Positions 1 through 9,312 of a stretch of DNA of 64,000 nt are shown in pieces (within the stretch, counting starts at the first letter, position 1; each line of letters begins with the position of its first letter). Source of the stretch: CBDFNC01 sp965249895 (lineage in GTDB: Bacteria; Pseudomonadota; Gammaproteobacteria; Enterobacterales; CBDFNC01); the NCBI GenBank assembly GCA_965249895.1, contig CBDFNC010000005.1, forward strand, positions 62,001 through 126,000, written 5' to 3'. The notes below the pieces were generated by a model that did not search any database, was not told the origin of the DNA, and saw nothing but the letters and a program-made list of their open reading frames with translations. The position numbers and the translations under genes are program-made.

Positions 1-51
1 TCGCTCTGCTGGGGCCGGAGGTTGGCCGCAATGGGCGATGAGTGAGCAATA

Positions 52-1575
52 TTATAGCTTATTACATTTGTACTCTTGGCCATCTTGATGAAGTGGGTAC
101 CTATCAAACCTGGGTAACAGTTCCAGCAGGATTGGTAGAAGCCGAATCCATCTCAGGGATGAGATGTTAAATGCATGGATGCGCTTTCGGCGAACCTTGC
201 CGGCACAGGCTTCGCCCTCTTCACTTATAGAGAGGCATCCGCTCCTTGCCAACGCGGCAGTTGTTACCCAAAATCCTTTATTATGATTGGTTCCATGAAG
301 TGTTACGCTTTCTACTTGTTTTTGCTCATTGAAATAAAACGCTAATTTAGCATGCACAACCCTGTATATAAATTCATTGTTTGAGATTGAAAAAACAGGA
401 GCTTTATCTTGGCCTGTGATGTGAGCAAAAAGCTGATCGCTTTCGTAACTAATATTTAACAATAAACCTGGCTCAAGTTGATATTCCCCTGTGAACATTG
501 GTAGCTTTTCTGGTGGTAATTTCCTGATATCTCTTTGCTCTTCGATCAACTTTGATAATTGACCGTTAAAGTAGGCTTTAGGGATATAGTTAATGCAGTT
601 CGTGGAATTTGAAACTAGATAAATCGCTCTCATTTGTGTGGAATCAAAATCTAATATTGAGCAAAACCCACTCGTGCCTCCATCATGAGTAACAATTATT
701 GAATCAGAAGTTTTGTAAAGATACCAACCCAAACCTACCTGTACACTTGTGGAGTCTGAGTCGATTGTTGCTGATTGACATAAATTGGTCTCTTTCGTTA
801 AAGGCACTTTTAGCAGGTTCGCCTTTAGATATAGTGCCATATCTTGAGCACTGGATTTTATTCCTCCAGCACCATTGTGCTCGGCCAAGTCCCAATGACT
901 AGCTTTTTCTAGCAATGAATCATGGCCGTCAGCTAACATTTTTTTCTCATTATAGGGAATAGAGATATATGTGCTGTTCATGCCCAAAGGCGCTAAAACC
1001 CTTTTCTCTAGCATCTTTTGGTAACTGGTGTCATCGATAAGCGCTAATACATGCCCTAGTAATCCTACCGCAAAATTTGAGTACTCAATTTTTTCTCCAA
1101 CAGTTCTAGTAGGGCTGTATGAGTTAAGAAAGTCATACATCATTTTCGCGTTGTAATGAACGTAAGGGTTGTTTTTATCATATGGCTCCATATTATCAGC
1201 TAATCTGGGTAAACCAGAAGTATGATTTGATAAAGACTTAAGGGTGATAGGTTTGCTGTTTTTAGCTGAAATTGTCACGTCATCTGGTAAATATTTTTGT
1301 ACTGGATCATCGAGTTTAACCTTTCCTTCTTCAACCATAGAAGCCAGAGCCATGGCGGTGAAGGTTTTACTTATTGATCCAATCTCAAATAGGTGCTCCT
1401 TGGTTATCGGCAAATTTTTTTCTTTGTCGGCGAAGCCATAATTAAGAAAATGGGTGTTACCATTTTCAATGGCCACACCAGAAATAGCAGGTGTTAAGGA
1501 GCCTTCTTCAACAATAGCCTGTAATAGCTCCTCAAGTTCTCGTAATGTTTGAGATTCTGCTTCCGATGCTGACAT
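52..1575 (-). CDS. Serine hydrolase, class C beta-lactamase / DD-peptidase fold
   Basis: The frame is open further upstream, but I place the start at 1575: an AGGA ribosome-binding site sits just before this ATG, and the upstream extension is not family-like. The 507-aa product has the three motifs of the serine beta-lactamase-like superfamily: SxxK as S67-I-S-K70, YxN as Y165-S-N, and an HDGG motif about 150 residues later. No signal peptide is visible, so a cytoplasmic esterase or peptidase role is as likely as penicillin binding; resistance should not be inferred. The last 80 or so residues (from about nt 300 down) are translated from a dispersed repeat that occurs again at 18.97-19.14 kb, so the native C-terminus has been replaced or extended. 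The family call is firm, the substrate is unknown. Confidence 0.8.
   Translation of the reverse strand: MSASEAESQTLRELEELLQAIVEEGSLTPAISGVAIENGNTHFLNYGFADKEKNLPITKEHLFEIGSISKTFTAMALASMVEEGKVKLDDPVQKYLPDDVTISAKNSKPITLKSLSNHTSGLPRLADNMEPYDKNNPYVHYNAKMMYDFLNSYSPTRTVGEKIEYSNFAVGLLGHVLALIDDTSYQKMLEKRVLAPLGMNSTYISIPYNEKKMLADGHDSLLEKASHWDLAEHNGAGGIKSSAQDMALYLKANLLKVPLTKETNLCQSATIDSDSTSVQVGLGWYLYKTSDSIIVTHDGGTSGFCSILDFDSTQMRAIYLVSNSTNCINYIPKAYFNGQLSKLIEEQRDIRKLPPEKLPMFTGEYQLEPGLLLNISYESDQLFAHITGQDKAPVFSISNNEFIYRVVHAKLAFYFNEQKQVESVTLHGTNHNKGFWVTTAALARSGCLSISEEGEACAGKVRRKRIHAFNISSLRWIRLLPILLELLPRFDRYPLHQDGQEYKCNKL
83..119 (+). repeat. Short direct repeat, left copy
   Basis: The core ATCAAACCTGGGTAACA, preceded by CTTGATG and AAGTGG, recurs in the same orientation at 1599-1638. 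The pair brackets the serine hydrolase gene. The two copies differ by a 3-base indel and a few substitutions. Confidence 0.7.
141..300 (-). repeat. Dispersed ~160-bp repeat, copy A
   Basis: This stretch matches the reverse complement of 18973-19135 over its whole length with scattered mismatches. Shared landmarks are a hairpin-forming CATCTCA-GGGA-TGAGATG, a block containing GGCACAGGCTTCGCCCTCTT, and an outer end reading CTAAAATCCTTTA or CAAAATCCTTTA. It lies inside the 3' end of the serine hydrolase frame. Size, hairpin and lack of an own gene suggest a MITE- or REP-like non-autonomous repeat. Confidence 0.8.
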
Positions 1576-1598
1576 TGTAATTCCTATGAGCGTTCCGG

Positions 1599-1638
1599 TC
1601 TTGATGAGTGAAGTGGAACCCATCAAACCTGGGTAACA
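1599..1638 (+). repeat. Short direct repeat, right copy
   Basis: This is the second copy of the motif at 83-119, located just upstream of the chosen start of the serine hydrolase. It shares the block ATCAAACCTGGGTAACA. No other copy was noticed in the window. Confidence 0.7.
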
Positions 1639-1973
1639 AATTGGAGGGAGAAATCTGAGGAGATAAGGCCTGCTATTTGAGATAATCACTTCGCCAAAAA
1701 CAACAACCAAAAAAGACAGAATGCCGATACTAAACCGAACACCACTTAGCTCCTCAGACAAACTCGATCTTCTCGCAAAGAGCGCCATTTTACAAGCCCA
1801 TGGTGATATCACCAGCGATTCTTGGTGAGAACTGGCTCAGTAAGGTAAAAGGGGTTTTATGGTTGTTTTTTCTCCAAACCTGCTCAAGCTCGCTGCTCTA
1901 CCTGATTTCACACTCAAATTGCAGGCAGGGATCAAGCTATACAGTTAAGTGCATTTTCCTCTAATTCGTATTT

Positions 1974-3296
1974 TCAGCTTCTTTTAACTGCCGTCACCTC
2001 GTCATCATCGCCATTGAGAAGTAGGTCCATCAAATGCTCCCAATCGTCTACAACGAGCATGCGGATCGTTGACCTAACGTTTTCCCACAGGTGGGCCTTA
2101 GAGCCATAGGAAACTCGGCAAGCCTGATACACTCCGTCAGTGAACTCAAAAATCTGATGAAAATAAAAGGCTAATAGGGTGAGAAGATACATGTTATAGC
2201 TCAGGTTTTGCTCACCATGGCCATAGTTGTGCTCAATGTGGTATCCCTGATTTTTCAGTGTGTTAAAGCACTTGTTTTCAATTTTCCACCGGCATCGACC
2301 TGCTCGGGTCATCTGCTGTACATTGGCTTCAGTGATCTCGATATCCGTTACCCAGCTATTGGTATAAGAAATTTTTCCTTTCTTATTTTTTAGCTGATAT
2401 TTGAACCAGTTAACCTCCAACGCACCTTTCCCACCATGGAGGGGGACTGCATTTTGCCAGGTATAAATATGCGTGCGACCTTGGTTATCCATGTGCTGTG
2501 TTGTTGGTAGCTGCTTATAAGCTTGGAGCCACTCTTCCAGATACTTATGATCACCTGGCTTAGCGACAAACAGACAATGCATGCCATTGGCCATCACGGT
2601 TTCCATAAAGGGCTGGTGAGACATTAACCCGTCTCCACAGATAAGAAACTTCTGTCGAGGGTGAGCCGCCCTCAATTTATCAATAAACCGTTTGGCAGCA
2701 TTGATCTCGCAGTCTTGCTTCTTACTCCCATCGCCATTTTGTATTGCTTCTGGCATCACAGGCAGCACCTGTTTTTTATCAGGGTGCATAATGGCCCCCT
2801 GTAAAATCCCATGGCTATGGGTTACCTCACCGTTTCTCTGTTTTTTGTGGAGACATTGCTCGCAGTGAACTGTCTTGGAGCGATGGTACTCAGTACCATC
2901 AATGGCGCACATAAGTACCCCTGGTAAGATGGCGTAGTCTTCCAGGTGTTTATGACGAGGAAGACGACCGAAAAGTGTTTTGAAAATGCCAGCCATCTCC
3001 TGTGAGGGAATGTTATCCAGCACATCACGTAACTGGCTATCCCCAGGGATATTCTCAACATTGAAAATCGTTTGTAAGTTATTGCGCTGGTATTTTTGCT
3101 CCAGTCGTTTCTGAAAATGAAGCAGAGATGGATCCTGAAAATACATGCAGGCGAAGGCGCTCATCAATATGTCATGCTGGCTATAGGTACATTTACTCTG
3201 CTGCCTGCCATCGGGAATGGTGAGAAATTGCTCGGATAGCGCTTTCCTGAGGGCGCTAAAGCTTAAGTGCTTTTTACTTTTAGTCAGTGAGGCCAA
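1974..3296 (-). CDS. DDE transposase of an IS4/ISNCY-like insertion sequence
   Basis: The 440-aa protein catalyses movement of its insertion sequence by the DDE mechanism. The likely catalytic residues are D133 (in AIDGTEYH), D222 (in CGDGL) and E340 (in WKIENK, followed by a long helical stretch). Spacing and the WKIEN...N-Y-N pattern resemble IS4-like and ISNCY transposases, which also carry the Cys pair seen here (C145 and C148). The frame is complete, beginning MASLTKSKK and ending in TAVKRS, with no internal stop. I could not find convincing terminal inverted repeats in 1860-1973 or 3297-3470, so the element ends are undefined. It sits in a cluster of transposition genes. Confidence 0.75.
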   Translation of the reverse strand: MASLTKSKKHLSFSALRKALSEQFLTIPDGRQQSKCTYSQHDILMSAFACMYFQDPSLLHFQKRLEQKYQRNNLQTIFNVENIPGDSQLRDVLDNIPSQEMAGIFKTLFGRLPRHKHLEDYAILPGVLMCAIDGTEYHRSKTVHCEQCLHKKQRNGEVTHSHGILQGAIMHPDKKQVLPVMPEAIQNGDGSKKQDCEINAAKRFIDKLRAAHPRQKFLICGDGLMSHQPFMETVMANGMHCLFVAKPGDHKYLEEWLQAYKQLPTTQHMDNQGRTHIYTWQNAVPLHGGKGALEVNWFKYQLKNKKGKISYTNSWVTDIEITEANVQQMTRAGRCRWKIENKCFNTLKNQGYHIEHNYGHGEQNLSYNMYLLTLLAFYFHQIFEFTDGVYQACRVSYGSKAHLWENVRSTIRMLVVDDWEHLMDLLLNGDDDEVTAVKRS

Positions 3297-3471
3297 TAAT
3301 TTATCTTAAAAAACGTCTAACGTGCACGCATTATACCCAAGCATTTGTTTTTCTTTGTGATCTAGTGGCGTCAGTTGTTGTGAGAGATCCGCCATTGTGG
3401 GGCTGGTTTTTGTGATCTTTTTGCCACTGTAGAGCAAATTAGCGCGAAAAGTCTTTTTTTAGATGCTTTGA

Positions 3472-4829
3472 ACCCCTTGCTACACAAGGGGATTGGTCAA
3501 CGCCCAGAATTGCTGTGATATCACCGCCTTATCCGATGAATTCGGTATATCCCGCAAGGCTGTCTATACCGCCCGAGGGGCTGCCCAGGCTGCGTTCGAT
3601 GCCCTCGTCAACGCGCAAAGTGAGCCGGATTGTATCGCGACGCTTGATGTGGATGTTCCACACCTGCGCCGCAGTATTGTTGCGTTAACCATCACTGCAC
3701 CCAATTCCATTCGCAGTATTGAAGCGCTCATTCCTCTGCTGTATCCCGGCTGTAAAGTCAGCTACGGCTATATCCAAGGGGTCATTGCCGAGGCGCAAAA
3801 AATGCCGCCGATTTCAACCGAACGGTGCCATTATCCGCCATCCAGGGCGACCCTGTGCTGGCGGGTGTTGACCTGGATACCGGCTACCTGTTCTGCCTGT
3901 CTCACGAGCTACAGCGTGATGCTAAAACCTGGGCCAGAGTACTCCAACAGGCTGCTGCGCAGGGGATGGTGCCAAAACACATCATCAAAGACGGCGCCAA
4001 GGCGGTGCGCAGGGTTGAGCAACGTGCTTACTATTACATTGCCCAGGAAGAAAAGGCGTACCAGGCCATCAGCCCCGCCATAGCAGAAGACCCGCATGAT
4101 ACATTCGGTCAATGGTTACGTGCGGATAATCAATGCGATAAGGCTATAGAGCGGTATGAGCAGGCCGATCGGGCCGAGCGGGCATTACATCTTCTTCATG
4201 CCGCCTTCAGCTGCGTTTGCCGAAAGACCGGCAAGCTAATGACTACCGAAATGGCGCAGACCAGGCTGGCCCATGCCACGCTATTGCTGCGCAGGGCGGC
4301 ACATAAGAAATGTAACAAGGCGGCGACTTATCTGGTAAACCGCTTGGATGGCCTCACTCTGGCCACCCAAGCACTCCATGATAAGTTACAAGGCTGTATT
4401 GCACGTTATTCTCAGCAACCAGTTGAGCTGGCTTGCCGCTTCTTTGAGTGCCGACGTGAATTAGCAAAGGCCGGGAAGCACAAGCAACAGCGGCTTATTC
4501 AGGAAATGCTCGGCAGCTACCGCCTGTTGACCCAACAGTTGGATGAAACACGCTGTGAGCAGCTGATGCAGGAAGTGGAAATGTTACTCACCAAACGTCA
4601 CCGCGCGTCCAGTGCCATTGAAGGCTTCAACGCCACCTTACGCACTTATCTGTATGCCAGAAAGGGCGTAAACCAACCGTTTCTTGAGTTATTTCGCGCC
4701 TGGTACAACCTGCGTGAAAAACGCTGGGGACGTCACAAAGGCCAGTCAGCCCATGAACTCTTGACGGGAGAAAAGGTGGCTGATTGGTTAACGCTACTTG
4801 GTTTCCCACCGAGTAAACTCAGCCACTGA
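3472..4829 (+). pseudogene. Frameshifted transposase-like gene
   Basis: Two overlapping frames together make one protein. The first (about 3472 to 3800; a TTG at 3493 is the only candidate start) has a helix-turn-helix-like segment ending EAQK. The second continues NAADFNRTVPLSAIQGDPVL and runs to 4829. The switch falls in a six-A run at about 3796-3801; one more A, or a -1 ribosomal slip on AAA, restores a continuous reading. The C-terminal part contains SAIEGFNATLRTYLYARKG and FRAWYNLREKRWGRHKG, typical of transposases in which the chain closes with a glutamate helix. I do not recognise the exact IS family. It may be a dead gene, a programmed-frameshift gene or a sequencing artefact, and the true N-terminus seems to be missing. 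Confidence 0.6.
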
Positions 4830-5499
4830 TTTTAGCCTGGTAACAGGCAAGCCAAACTGACTATTTATTAATCTGATCCAGCACTCGCTGAATTGGAGAG
4901 GAGCTATTGGTTTTGTGACCCTAAATGGGTGGAATTTGATCAGTCCCAGTGAAGTATTTCGTGCCTTAGCGGTTTGATTGCTCTGGTCTAATTGAGTTGG
5001 ATACTTAAGTTATACCTAACCCGAGCGGTTATAGCTCTCTGTGTGAAAAAGCGAGCGCCAATTAGGTGGAAAAGTAAGAAAAAACCTGCACTAAAATTTC
5101 TCCTTAGCGACCTGGACAGCTCGCTACGCCTTTTCCAGTCAAGAACTAACTTTGATAAACTGAATCGACCAGGCTCCACTGGTCAGAATTTTGCTTAATA
5201 CTACTTCTGTAACAGTCGGGATCGCCTATAGCGCTGCCTGAGCGGATTAAAAAATATCTTGCAAACTTCTATTCGGTAAGTAATCAACAGGTGGCGGTGG
5301 TTGCTCGCTCAGGGCGAATAGAGAGCGTATTCACCTCTGTATCTTCGTATTAGTTCCAGTATCTAAAACCTCTACTAATATTCAGGAATTAAGATTTATC
5401 ACTAACTCGAAATGGGGCATTTTCGTACTAGGAGTGGCGGCGAACCTGAGCCGTCCCCGCCAATTTAGTATGAGACTTTAATACCCTCCCACAGGAGGT
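4830..5499. other. Intergenic stretch, nothing recognisable
   Basis: These 670 bases between the frameshifted transposase and the recD2-like gene hold only short frames without family resemblance. It should contain the left end of the Tn3-like element, but I could find no match to the right-hand terminal repeat at 12361-12398. The segment around 5411-5460 is G-rich with a GGCGG/CCGCC dyad but is otherwise unexplained. Confidence 0.5.
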
Positions 5500-7686
5500 T
5501 TACCCCCCGTTTAGCCTGACGGGCAGGTTGGTGATCCGGGCTGCCGACTTGACCCGCTGACAGGCCATCCGAACGGCTTTGCTCTCCCCGATTAAGATCA
5601 CATGCTGCTTGCCTCTGGTCACGGCGGTGTAGAGTAAGTTCCGCTCTAGTAAGGTGTAGTGCTGCATCACCATGGGGATCACGACACAAGGGTACTCAGA
5701 GCCCTGGGATTTATGGATAGAGGTGGCATAAGCCAGTGATAATTCATCCAGCTCGCTAAAACTGTAATTCATCTCCTGGCCATCAAAATTGACCAATAAC
5801 TCGGATTCATCCAGATCAATGGACACGATAAAACCAATGTCACCATTGAACACCTCTTTATCGTAATTATTAATCACCTGGATCACCTTATCGCCCGGCG
5901 CATAAGTCCAGCCAAAGCGCGAGACTTGTGGCAATCTGTCACCATTGAGTAAGCCTTGAAGTTCAACATTCAGACTCCTGACCCCCAGGCCACCCCGGTT
6001 CATGGGGGCCAATACCTGGATATCGCGAATGGGGTCATAACCATATTTTTGTGGCAACCGTTGGCCAACCACGGTTAACAAGGTCTCTCTGGCATGCTCA
6101 ACATCCCGGCAGGCAATAAAAAAGAAATCTGTGTGAGTCCCTTTTGGCGTTTTACGCGGCGGGATCCCTCGATTAATCTGATGTGCAGTGGTGATAATTT
6201 GAGAGCTGGCCGCTTGCCTGAATATCTCCGTCAAGCGGGCAACAGGGAGCACCTGGGAATTTATCATATCTGCTAATACGGCTCCCGGTCCGACCGAAGG
6301 CAACTGATCGACATCCCCCACCAGGATCACGGCGGCATCGTCGGGCACCGCCCTGAGCAACTGATTCATCAGCACAATGTCCACCATAGACACTTCGTCG
6401 ATAATAATGACATCCAGCTCAAGTAAATTATCTTTGTTTTTCTTAAAATCAAAGCTGGCCGGGTCAAAATCAAGTAACCGGTGAATGGTCAGGGCTTCCG
6501 TACTGGTTGATTCACTCAGCTTCTTCGCCGCCCTACCGGTGGGGGCACAAAGTTGAACCTGACATTTTTTGGCCTGTATGATCTTCAAAATACTGTTGAC
6601 CGTGGTGGTCTTACCCACCCCAGGTCCCCCGGTGATGATACTGACCTTGTTTTCCAGGACGGCCTTGACCGCTGTCCGCTGAGAATCAGACAAACGGAAC
6701 TGGCTTTGTTGTGCCAACCAGTGAAATGCCTTTTCTGTATTGATGTCCCCCCAAGGAGGCTCGTCAGCGCTTAATCGACGGATATGAGCGGCGACACCAC
6801 ATTCGGCCCGGTAAAGCGACGCCAGGAACACCACCTCTTCTCCGGCAATCTCATCACGAATGATATGTTCGCAGCTGATTTCCAGCTGTAGTGCTTCCGC
6901 CAGGATATCGCGATCTATCTCCAGCATGGTTTCAGCATCACTCAGTAAAATGGATATATGCCGGGCACAATGCCCCTGTGATGATGATTCTTGTAAGACA
7001 TGGCGAAGACCTGCCCGGGCACGGATCATCGATACTTTGGGGATCCCCAGGCTGATAGCAATCTGGTCGGCGGTTTTAAACCCAATACCATGAATATCCA
7101 GCGCCAGGTGATATGGGTTTTGACTCACCTTACTGATGGCATCTTCGCCATAAGTTTTATATATACGCACGGCTCTGGCTGTGCCCACTCCATGGGACTG
7201 GAGAAACACCATAATTTCCCGGACAACTTTCTGCTCAGACCAGGCTTCAGTAATGCGGTTTAACCGCTTTTTACCGATACCGTCGAGTTCAAGCAGTCGC
7301 TCGGGGGCGGTCTCGATCACCTCAAACACAGCCGCACCGAACAACCCGACCAGTTTGTTGGCAAAGTGCGGCCCGATGCCCTTCACCATCCCCGAGCCAA
7401 GGTACTTTTCAATCCCCTCTAGGGTGGTCGGGGTAATGGTTTTAACCTGTGAGCATTTAAATTGCAGACCGTGTTTCGGATCATTGATCCAAATTCCCTG
7501 GGCTTCAACGTATTCCCCGGCGGTAATACTGGGCGTACTACCGGCGAGGGTCACTAAATCACGCTGGCCTTTGGCATTTATCCTGACGACAAAAAAGCCA
7601 CTTTCTTGCGCATGAAATGTAACACGTTCAGCCGTGCCTTCCAGCGACACAATGGACTGATGATCATGGTATTTTGGTTGCATCAA
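5500..7686 (-). CDS. recD2: RecD2-type SF1B 5'-3' DNA helicase
   Basis: The 728-aa protein matches RecD2, the RecBC-independent form of RecD, in both length and layout. It has an N-terminal OB-like region (to about residue 85), helix-hairpin-helix repeats (about 90-215, with GIGPHFANKL, LDGIGKKRL and IHGIGFKTA), then the ATPase core. The core has Walker A GGPGVGKT at 353-360, Walker B IIIDEVSMVD near 425, and C-terminal motifs including SIHKSQGSEYP and NLLYTAVTRGK. The family unwinds DNA 5' to 3' and helps tolerate replication stress. The gene follows a frameshifted small gene on the same strand by about 30 bp, suggesting co-transcription. Its position next to a Tn3 tnpA is unusual for a helicase. 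Function beyond helicase activity is unknown. Confidence 0.88.
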   Translation of the reverse strand: MMQPKYHDHQSIVSLEGTAERVTFHAQESGFFVVRINAKGQRDLVTLAGSTPSITAGEYVEAQGIWINDPKHGLQFKCSQVKTITPTTLEGIEKYLGSGMVKGIGPHFANKLVGLFGAAVFEVIETAPERLLELDGIGKKRLNRITEAWSEQKVVREIMVFLQSHGVGTARAVRIYKTYGEDAISKVSQNPYHLALDIHGIGFKTADQIAISLGIPKVSMIRARAGLRHVLQESSSQGHCARHISILLSDAETMLEIDRDILAEALQLEISCEHIIRDEIAGEEVVFLASLYRAECGVAAHIRRLSADEPPWGDINTEKAFHWLAQQSQFRLSDSQRTAVKAVLENKVSIITGGPGVGKTTTVNSILKIIQAKKCQVQLCAPTGRAAKKLSESTSTEALTIHRLLDFDPASFDFKKNKDNLLELDVIIIDEVSMVDIVLMNQLLRAVPDDAAVILVGDVDQLPSVGPGAVLADMINSQVLPVARLTEIFRQAASSQIITTAHQINRGIPPRKTPKGTHTDFFFIACRDVEHARETLLTVVGQRLPQKYGYDPIRDIQVLAPMNRGGLGVRSLNVELQGLLNGDRLPQVSRFGWTYAPGDKVIQVINNYDKEVFNGDIGFIVSIDLDESELLVNFDGQEMNYSFSELDELSLAYATSIHKSQGSEYPCVVIPMVMQHYTLLERNLLYTAVTRGKQHVILIGESKAVRMACQRVKSAARITNLPVRLNGG

Positions 7687-7716
7687 AGCGCTGCTCTAAA
7701 TGAGCTAAACACAGCG

Positions 7717-8318
7717 TCAGCTTGCCTGGCGAACATCTTCCACCATGGGGTGGAGTAAAATATGCTCTTGCCAGCGATGTGTCTTCAACGCTTTAAGCTC
7801 GGGTAGAAACAGCGCTGTCTCACTGATGGCATCGAATAACCTCTGGCAGTGGATGGGATCAATCAATAACGAAACGGGGTAATTTGATTTCCCCGCTCAT
7901 CAAAACAGTCTGCCAGTTGATCTTTTAAGAAATAAATCACGCCAGGCTCCGCTTTGTCCTCTTCATGGAAGACAGCTGACTCAAACTGGTGATCGTTCTC
8001 CAGTGTTTCCAGTAGCTCAAGTAGTTGCTGAGGGTGAGGACGCTGTTTCGATTCCTCCACTGAGATTCGATTCAGCGCCTGGAGCTTCATTTCCAAATCG
8101 CCCTGCTGCTTTCGGGCCGTCAGGATAAATAACTTTATTTCCCCTTTGATGGATTTATACCTGGTCTGCTTTAATCTTGGCTTCAAGAATTTGACCAGGA
8201 TTTCATTACGCCGCTGAGCAGGGACAAAGCCTGCCGTATTATCTATTTCAATGTAGAGATGCAGCAGGGTATGGCGGACCAGCTCATCCAAATTCTTTTG
8301 ATACACATTTTCTGCCAA
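7717..8318 (-). pseudogene. Frameshifted paralogue of the gene at 8676
   Basis: The first frame (8318 down to 7863, 151 aa) ends ...GVIYFLKDQLADCFDERGNQITPFRY. A second frame, starting inside the stop codon (TTGA overlap at 7863-7866), continues for 49 codons to 7717. Joined, they align along their length with the 198-aa protein at 8676-9272: LLHLY near the N-terminus, GVIYxLKD and CF(N/D)xxGxQ in the middle, and a C-terminal HxxLHP-type ending (ILLHPM against FQLHPI). One extra T in the CGTTATTG segment would restore the frame. Alternatively the 49-codon frame is a separate, translationally coupled small gene. Function is unknown. It lies directly upstream of the recD2-like gene on the same strand. 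Confidence 0.65.
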
Positions 8319-8675
8319 GACGAAAAATACTCATTTATTAGTGGTGATATGACAAGACCGGAGATTTGACGTGAAACAACCTTAAAAAGCAAGTGGTAAA
8401 TAAACCTATCAATACGCTGTCAATTCGGACCGACAGGGGAGGTTAAACAGAAATTTACGATGAGTCCCCTGATGCGCCCACAAAACAGCTCGGGTTAATC
8501 GTGATGATTTGCTCTGTCGGCCGGAGACAAATGATTGATTGAGACTGCTTGTATTTACTCGGGTGGAGAGGTGTAATAATCAGCTTTAGGCACAAGTCCT
8601 CGCTCTTTCTTCCAATATTTCGCTCAGTGATACCATTGCTGGCAGTGGGGCAAAGGACCATGTAAGTATTAAATT
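8319..8675. other. Divergent intergenic region with inverted repeats
   Basis: These 357 bases separate the two divergent paralogues and must hold both promoters. A 12-base arm TCGGACCGACAG (8425-8436) is mirrored by CTGTCGGCCGGA (8514-8525) with two mismatches, about 77 bp apart. In other Tn3 elements the comparable intergenic space is the resolution site, but no resolvase is present here. It could be an operator region or a relic site. Confidence 0.4.
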
Positions 8676-9272
8676 ATGAAAACAGAGCACCAAGATAAAC
8701 TCTACCAGCTGGCGAGCCACTCTCTACTTCATTTATATTGTGCAATAGATGCGTCGAAAAGCCATGTGACCAAGGCACAGCGTAATGCCATGGCGATCCG
8801 TTATCTGAAAAACGTATTGTTAACAACTGAATATAAGCCCATCAAAAAGCAGCTCAAAGAACTACTGGTTACCTTTCGAAAACCTGGCGTTGACGCAGAA
8901 AGGAAACTCACCGAGCTCCACCGGATCCTTGACCAGGCGGAGATGGCAAAAAATGACTGCGACAGATTGTATTCACTGCTTTATCACCTATCGGAGCGAT
9001 ACGGCATTGAATCTGAAGTGGTCCAGGAAGATACGGTGAAAAAACCAGGTGTCATCTATCTGCTAAAAGACCACATCGATACGTGTTTTAATGACGCAGG
9101 GCAACAGGTGGCACCCTTATCTCTGTGTATTGAATCGCCTGGCTACCGCGAGTTACCGAATATCATTGCACTTTCCGGGCGTTTTATGGCCGTTCTCCAG
9201 GAAGAAAATAAGGCGTTAGAACAGGCCCATTTCCAGCTTCATCCGATACCCGGAAAGGAAACAACAGATTAG
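8676..9272 (+). CDS. Conserved hypothetical protein, paralogue of 7717-8318
   Basis: I do not recognise a family. The 198-aa product is soluble, rich in charged residues and probably helical in its first 110 residues. A conserved block GVIYLLKDHIDTCFNDAGQQ lies at about 127-146, and the tail ends in HFQLHPIPGKETTD. The same pattern occurs in the divergent gene to its left, so the pair arose by duplication and may form a hetero- or homodimer. It lies 40 bp upstream of tnpA in the same orientation and is probably co-transcribed with it. A role as transposition accessory factor, regulator or partner of the helicase is inference only. Confidence 0.65.
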   Translation: MKTEHQDKLYQLASHSLLHLYCAIDASKSHVTKAQRNAMAIRYLKNVLLTTEYKPIKKQLKELLVTFRKPGVDAERKLTELHRILDQAEMAKNDCDRLYSLLYHLSERYGIESEVVQEDTVKKPGVIYLLKDHIDTCFNDAGQQVAPLSLCIESPGYRELPNIIALSGRFMAVLQEENKALEQAHFQLHPIPGKETTD

Positions 9273-9312
9273 CGGTCGGTCCTTCATACAAAAGCCCGAG
9301 GACTAACCCTTC

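Noticed and set aside
1860..3470. Terminal inverted repeats for the intact IS transposase
   Set aside because: I compared both flanks and found no matching arms; calling ends would be guesswork.
5411..5460. GGGGCATTTTCG segment as left terminal repeat of the Tn3-like element
   Set aside because: Apart from the four leading G residues it does not match the right-hand repeat.
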